A DNA stretch of 8,816 nt from Methanothermococcus okinawensis (GTDB lineage: Archaea > AGJL01 > Methanococci > Methanococcales > Methanococcaceae), in contig DQVW01000100.1 of assembly GCA_015661555.1 (NCBI GenBank), forward strand, positions 1-8,816, written 5' to 3'. Below are positions 6,108-8,816 of the stretch, piece after piece. The notes beneath the pieces are model-generated. The model was not told where the DNA came from and ran no database searches. It was given only the letters and a program-made list of their open reading frames with translations. Each line of letters opens with the position of its first letter. Position 1 is the stretch's first letter. The position numbers and the translations under genes are program-made.

Positions 6108-6128
6108 AATGTTAGTTATGCTAACATT
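6108..6128. promoter_or_regulatory. Candidate operator 2: perfect 8 bp inverted repeat AATGTTAG-N5-CTAACATT
   Basis: AATGTTAG, spacer TTATG, CTAACATT: arms are perfectly complementary over 8 bp. The core GTTAG-N5-CTAAC is the same as in operator 1, 77 bp upstream centre to centre. It covers the expected start point of TATA box 2 and ends 17 nt before the first operon gene, a position typical of an archaeal repressor site. As RNA it could form only a short stem with a 5 nt loop, so DNA binding is the better explanation. Confidence 0.65.
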
Positions 6129-6145
6129 CCCCTAGTGAATACAGT

Positions 6146-6610
6146 ATGCCAGAGCATATCCTCTCAGGGATTAAGGCCATAGTAGCTATGAAACTTAGAA
6201 GGGAGGGGAAGTTACAGAAGGAGATAGCAGAGTATCTCAATACAAATAGAACCGAGATCTCCCACTATCTACAGGGAAGGCATCCCTCAAAAAAGGTGCT
6301 GAGAACATCCCAGGAGATCCTAAACCTACCTCCCCAGTATGCAGTGAGGATAATAAATACCCTCAGTGATGATAAGGAGATCACATCCAGGATAATCAAG
6401 GCCCTATACAGGGTAGAGGTAGAGGTGGAGAGGGAGAAGTGTATCCTCTGTGGGGAGTGTTTAGAGTGCCCCTATGGGGCTGTAGAGATGGGGGACTTTG
6501 GCGTCCCTGTTGTAAACCCTGAGAGATGTAGGGTATGTGGAAGATGTACTTCCCTATGTCCAACAGGTGCCTTGAAGTTGATATTTCTAAAGAAGAAAAT
6601 GGAGGAATAA
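6146..6610 (+). CDS. HTH-ferredoxin fusion, candidate regulator of the fwd operon
   Basis: A 154-residue protein joining a helix-turn-helix domain to a two-cluster ferredoxin. Residues 12-48 form the HTH (AMKLRREGKLQKEIAEYL, then NTNRTEISHYLQGRHPS), in the style of Xre/lambda repressors. A helical linker (about 50-92) leads to cysteines 99, 102, 105, 108 and 128, 131, 134, 138, able to hold two [4Fe-4S] clusters. The first motif is CxxCxxCxxCP, one residue shorter than the usual CxxCxxCxxxCP; the second is normal. The gene is first in the operon, 1 nt before fwdF, and its position matches that of fwdH in the Methanothermobacter fwdHFGDACB operon, though I cannot confirm orthology. Two matching palindromes precede it, so autoregulation responding to redox or iron-sulfur state is inferred. 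It could also pass electrons to Fwd. The start ATG 6146 has only a weak TAGTGA upstream. Confidence 0.82.
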   Translation: MPEHILSGIKAIVAMKLRREGKLQKEIAEYLNTNRTEISHYLQGRHPSKKVLRTSQEILNLPPQYAVRIINTLSDDKEITSRIIKALYRVEVEVEREKCILCGECLECPYGAVEMGDFGVPVVNPERCRVCGRCTSLCPTGALKLIFLKKKMEE

Positions 6611-6611
6611 A

Positions 6612-7697
6612 ATGGGATTGGTAAAAAAGAAAACCATAGTGTTAAAAAAAGAGAGATACGGTAAAGACCTCAAGATTGTAAGAGAGGGATCTGTTGAAAA
6701 GAGGGTACTCTACTGGAGTGACAGGTACTGTGTTGGCTGTGGTATCTGTGAAGATATCTGTCCAGTTGGAGCTATTGAGATGGGTCCACTAGGTGCCATT
6801 GCAAAGGGGGTAGTGGATGCTCCTAAGTTGGATGTGGATAGTTCAAAGTGTGTACTCTGTGGTATGTGTGCAGCTGCATGTCCCTTTAACGCCATGGACC
6901 TGGAGATAAACGGTAACTCCATAAAGGAACTTCCACAGTTTCCAAAGATTAGGAGGAACATCTCTGTAGACGAGGATACCTGTATCCTCTGTAAGCAGTG
7001 TGAGGTGGTATGTCCTCAGGATGCAATACACGTTGAGAGGGAGGTTCCTGAGAGGAAAACCCTGGTTCTAGGGGAGATATCCATTAACAAGGACCTCTGT
7101 GTATTCTGTGGCATATGTGCAGACTACTGTCCTGCAGATGCCATAACCTTGATACCTAACGAGGAGACCCCCATATCTCTGAACCCCTACAAGGATATAG
7201 TTGTAGATACTGAGGCCTGTGTGTACTGTAAGGTATGTGAAAAGGCCTGCCCCCATGGAGCCATAGAGGTAGTATGTTACAAGTGTCCCTTTGTAAAGAG
7301 GATAAAGACACCTGAGATACATAAGGAGATAAGGGGGAAGGTTGTTGTAGATAAGGGTTCCTGTGTCGCCTGTAGTTGGTGTGAGAAGGTATGTCCAGTA
7401 GATGCCATAAAGGTGGAGAAACCCTTTGAGGGAGAGTTGATTATAAAGGAGGAGTTATGTAGTGGATGTGGTGCCTGTGTTGCCATATGTCCATGTAATG
7501 CACTGGCGTTCCCAAAACCAAAGGAGCAGGGGGAGAAGGTTCCAAGGTTGGTGGTAAACCAGGAGGTATGTATACTCTGTGGGGCATGTACCAAGGCATG
7601 TCCTGTTGGTGCACTGGAGGTTAGGAGAAAGAGGGGAAATATAACTGATACCAAGATCCTTGCATGGAAGAAGGCCTTTAACAAGCTGTTAAATTAA
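6612..7697 (+). CDS. fwdF: Formylmethanofuran dehydrogenase subunit F, polyferredoxin with eight [4Fe-4S] motifs
   Basis: A 361-residue polyferredoxin of the formylmethanofuran dehydrogenase complex, wiring electrons between the catalytic FwdBD part and partners such as heterodisulfide reductase. Eight CxxCxxCxxxCP motifs begin at Cys40, 80, 124, 163, 203, 251, 283 and 320. Eight clusters is the number known for FwdF, where four dicluster ferredoxin modules are fused. The order F-G-D-A also identifies it. Three cysteines fall outside the motifs: Cys222 and Cys225 (VVCYKCPF) after the fifth, and Cys295 after the seventh. The basic N terminus (GLVKKKTIVLKKERYGK) precedes the first motif. GGAGG at 6601-6605, within the end of the upstream gene, is the RBS for ATG 6612, so translation is likely coupled. 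No signal peptide or membrane segment is present, in line with a cytoplasmic complex. Confidence 0.93.
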   Translation: MGLVKKKTIVLKKERYGKDLKIVREGSVEKRVLYWSDRYCVGCGICEDICPVGAIEMGPLGAIAKGVVDAPKLDVDSSKCVLCGMCAAACPFNAMDLEINGNSIKELPQFPKIRRNISVDEDTCILCKQCEVVCPQDAIHVEREVPERKTLVLGEISINKDLCVFCGICADYCPADAITLIPNEETPISLNPYKDIVVDTEACVYCKVCEKACPHGAIEVVCYKCPFVKRIKTPEIHKEIRGKVVVDKGSCVACSWCEKVCPVDAIKVEKPFEGELIIKEELCSGCGACVAICPCNALAFPKPKEQGEKVPRLVVNQEVCILCGACTKACPVGALEVRRKRGNITDTKILAWKKAFNKLLN

Positions 7698-7714
7698 GAA
7701 GTCAGGGTGATCCC

Positions 7715-7954
7715 ATGTATAAGTTGGTAATATACCAGGAGAAGTGTCATGGATGTGGAAACTGTGTTATAGTATGTCCTGTAAATGCCAGAGATCCCAA
7801 CGTATTTGGAGGGAAGGGTCCAGAGGATGAGAGCAAAGTTGTAATGAGGGTAGTAAATGGAGTTGCCACCATTATCAACGAAGATCTCTGTGGTGGATGT
7901 GGTGCATGTGTAGAGGCCTGTCCCGTAGAGGCTATAAAACTTATAGTGGAGTAG
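7715..7954 (+). CDS. fwdG: Formylmethanofuran dehydrogenase subunit G, dicluster ferredoxin
   Basis: A 79-residue ferredoxin with two full CxxCxxCxxxCP motifs at Cys11-14-17-21 and Cys59-62-65-69, separated by a loop (ARDPNVFGGKGPEDESK) longer than in minimal 2[4Fe-4S] ferredoxins. FwdG passes electrons between FwdF and the [4Fe-4S] cluster of the catalytic FwdB subunit. GGTGAT at 7706-7711 lies 3 nt before ATG 7715, 17 nt after fwdF. The stop TAG (7952-7954) touches the RBS of fwdD. The length and the F-G-D order match other methanogens. Taken alone it could be any dicluster ferredoxin; the operon makes the assignment firm. Confidence 0.92.
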   Translation: MYKLVIYQEKCHGCGNCVIVCPVNARDPNVFGGKGPEDESKVVMRVVNGVATIINEDLCGGCGACVEACPVEAIKLIVE

Positions 7955-7959
7955 GTGAT
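7954..7959 (+). promoter_or_regulatory. RBS GGTGAT fixing the fwdD start at ATG 7964
   Basis: GGTGAT begins at the last base of the fwdG stop codon and lies 4 nt before ATG 7964. The GTG at 7955 inside it would start translation three codons early and lacks its own RBS. Confidence 0.75.
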
Positions 7960-7963
7960 AACG

Positions 7964-8356
7964 ATGAAGTTCTTATTAAATACAGCAAGGACCATCTGGC
8001 AGGGAGAGGCTATTGAGGCGGGGAAAAACCTTGAGATGTATAGAAAGGCTGCAGCAGTTTGCTATCTAAATAGGGAGGATATGGAAAAATTAGGGATAAA
8101 GGAGGGGGATGTGATAAGGGTGAAATCTAAGTACGGGGATGTTGTAGTCTATGCAAGGGAGGCAAGTGAACCTATGACTGAAGGTATGGTTTTCATGCCT
8201 CTAGGTCCCTGGGCAAATTTAGTTGTTTCACCTGAAACTGACAGTACTGGAATGCCCTCTTTTAAAGGGGTGCCTGTGGAGATAGAGAAGGCCGAGGGGG
8301 AGGAGGTACTTTCAATGGTTGAACTTATGAGAAAAAAGTATTTAGAAAGGGATTAA
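7964..8356 (+). CDS. fwdD: Formylmethanofuran dehydrogenase subunit D, molybdopterin dinucleotide-binding domain
   Basis: A 130-residue protein forming the dinucleotide-binding domain that, with FwdB, holds the tungsten (or molybdenum) bis-pterin cofactor reducing CO2 to formate. In most molybdopterin oxidoreductases this is the C-terminal domain of one chain; in Fwd/Fmd it is a separate subunit. The beta-barrel is visible in YLNREDMEKLGIKEGDVIRV, then KSKYGDVVVYAREAS, and PLGPWANLVVSPETDSTGMPSFKGVPVEIE (about 79-108), with the typical GPWAN and GMPSFKG segments. The gene is 9 nt after fwdG and 17 nt before fwdA. The metal cannot be told from FwdD alone; I use the Fwd name because gene order matches the tungsten operon, and Fmd remains possible. 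Confidence 0.92.
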   Translation: MKFLLNTARTIWQGEAIEAGKNLEMYRKAAAVCYLNREDMEKLGIKEGDVIRVKSKYGDVVVYAREASEPMTEGMVFMPLGPWANLVVSPETDSTGMPSFKGVPVEIEKAEGEEVLSMVELMRKKYLERD

Positions 8357-8373
8357 TCCTCGAGGTGATTTAA

Positions 8374-8816
8374 ATGGAATACATTATAAAGAACGGGATT
8401 GTATTTGATCCCCTCAACAAGATAGACGGGGAGCAGATGGACATCTGTATAAAGGATGGGGTAATTGTGGAGTCTGTCTCCGAGGACGCCAAGGTGATAG
8501 ATGCCAGTGGATGTGTAGTGATGGCTGGGGGTATAGACTCCCACACCCATATCTCAGGACCTAAGGTAAATACTGGAAGGATGATGAGACCAGAGGACAG
8601 TTACAAAGAGATCTACTTGAAGAGGGGATTGAAACCAGGTACTGGATTCTCCGTTCCAACAACATACAAGACAGGTTATCAGTACTGTGAGATGGGATAC
8701 ACCCTAGCAATTGAGGCTGCCATGCCTCCATTGAAGGCAAAGCATGTCCACGACGAGTTTGTAGATATACCCCAGATAGACAAGGGGGCACTGACACTAT
8801 TTGGTAACAACTGGAT
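8374..8816 (+). CDS. fwdA: Formylmethanofuran dehydrogenase subunit A, 5' part (metal-dependent amidohydrolase)
   Basis: ATG 8374, 4 nt after GGTGAT, opens a frame that runs off the window after 147 codons. FwdA is the amidohydrolase-like subunit whose binuclear metal centre condenses formate, delivered through an internal tunnel from FwdBD, with methanofuran to give formylmethanofuran. The N terminus is typical of the superfamily: a beta sandwich start (MEYIIKNGIVFDPLNKIDGE) followed by GGIDSHTHISGPKVN at residues 52-66, with metal ligands His57 and His59. The following MRPEDSYKE, TGFSVPTTYKTGYQYCEMGYT and EAAMPPLKAKHVHDEF fit FwdA. The carboxylated lysine and the remaining ligands lie beyond the end, as would fwdC and fwdB. 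Confidence 0.93.
   Translation, partial: MEYIIKNGIVFDPLNKIDGEQMDICIKDGVIVESVSEDAKVIDASGCVVMAGGIDSHTHISGPKVNTGRMMRPEDSYKEIYLKRGLKPGTGFSVPTTYKTGYQYCEMGYTLAIEAAMPPLKAKHVHDEFVDIPQIDKGALTLFGNNW

Noticed and set aside
6118..6135. Five-codon mini-frame (ATG at 6118) inside operator 2
   Set aside because: It begins at about the expected transcription start, has no RBS and is explained by the palindrome.
7277..7684. Long open frame on the minus strand opposite fwdF, and other antisense frames opposite mscS, purP, fwdG and fwdA
   Set aside because: They are mirror images of strongly coding plus-strand genes with repetitive cysteine and glycine codons. None has an RBS or a recognisable domain.
1..8816. 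Search for tRNA, rRNA, CRISPR arrays, insertion sequences and selenocysteine insertion
   Set aside because: No tRNA cloverleaf, regularly spaced repeats, transposase or terminal inverted repeats were seen. The Sec-containing subunit of this pathway in some relatives, FwdB, lies outside the window, and no in-frame TGA interrupts the genes present.

Overview
The window is archaeal and almost certainly from a hydrogenotrophic methanogen of the order Methanococcales. It carries part of a formylmethanofuran dehydrogenase operon, the archaeal IMP-pathway ligase PurP, and proteins that closely resemble the Methanocaldococcus jannaschii TyrRS, site-2 protease and PurP. Ribosome-binding sites are of the methanococcal GGTGAT type, and TATA boxes of the TTTATATA type precede the transcription units. 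By eye the G+C is above that of M. jannaschii, arginine is mostly AGG/AGA, and coding is dense. A higher-G+C thermophilic relative within the order is a guess; the genus cannot be fixed here.

Layout. (1) Positions 1-4414, plus strand: the 3' end of an unrecognised gene, then four genes separated by only 8-10 nt. These encode a PP-loop ATPase with cysteine pairs, a site-2-protease-type membrane metalloprotease with CBS domains, an MscS-type mechanosensitive channel, and PurP. (2) Positions 4411-5545, minus strand: tyrS followed 7 nt later by a small 57-codon gene not previously delimited. Its stop codon overlaps the purP stop in a convergent arrangement with no spacer. (3) Positions 5546-6145: a divergent control region with two TATA-like boxes and a 2 x 30 bp tandem repeat upstream of tyrS, a 55-codon gene for a one-helix membrane protein, and a 250 bp spacer holding the promoter of the next operon. 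(4) Positions 6146-8816, plus strand: an HTH-ferredoxin fusion protein, then fwdF, fwdG, fwdD and the 5' part of fwdA. This is the first step of methanogenesis from CO2 (CO2 + methanofuran + reduced ferredoxin to formylmethanofuran).

The most interesting signal is upstream of the HTH-ferredoxin gene. Two copies of the palindrome GTTAG-N5-CTAAC lie 77 bp apart centre to centre. One abuts a TATA box and the other falls where transcription from a second TATA box should begin. With the first operon gene being a DNA-binding domain fused to a two-cluster ferredoxin, this looks like an autoregulated, iron-sulfur-sensing switch for CO2 fixation into formylmethanofuran. Four start codons need correcting, because the RBS GGTGA or GAGGGAT itself contains or follows a GTG/TTG that gene callers would take.
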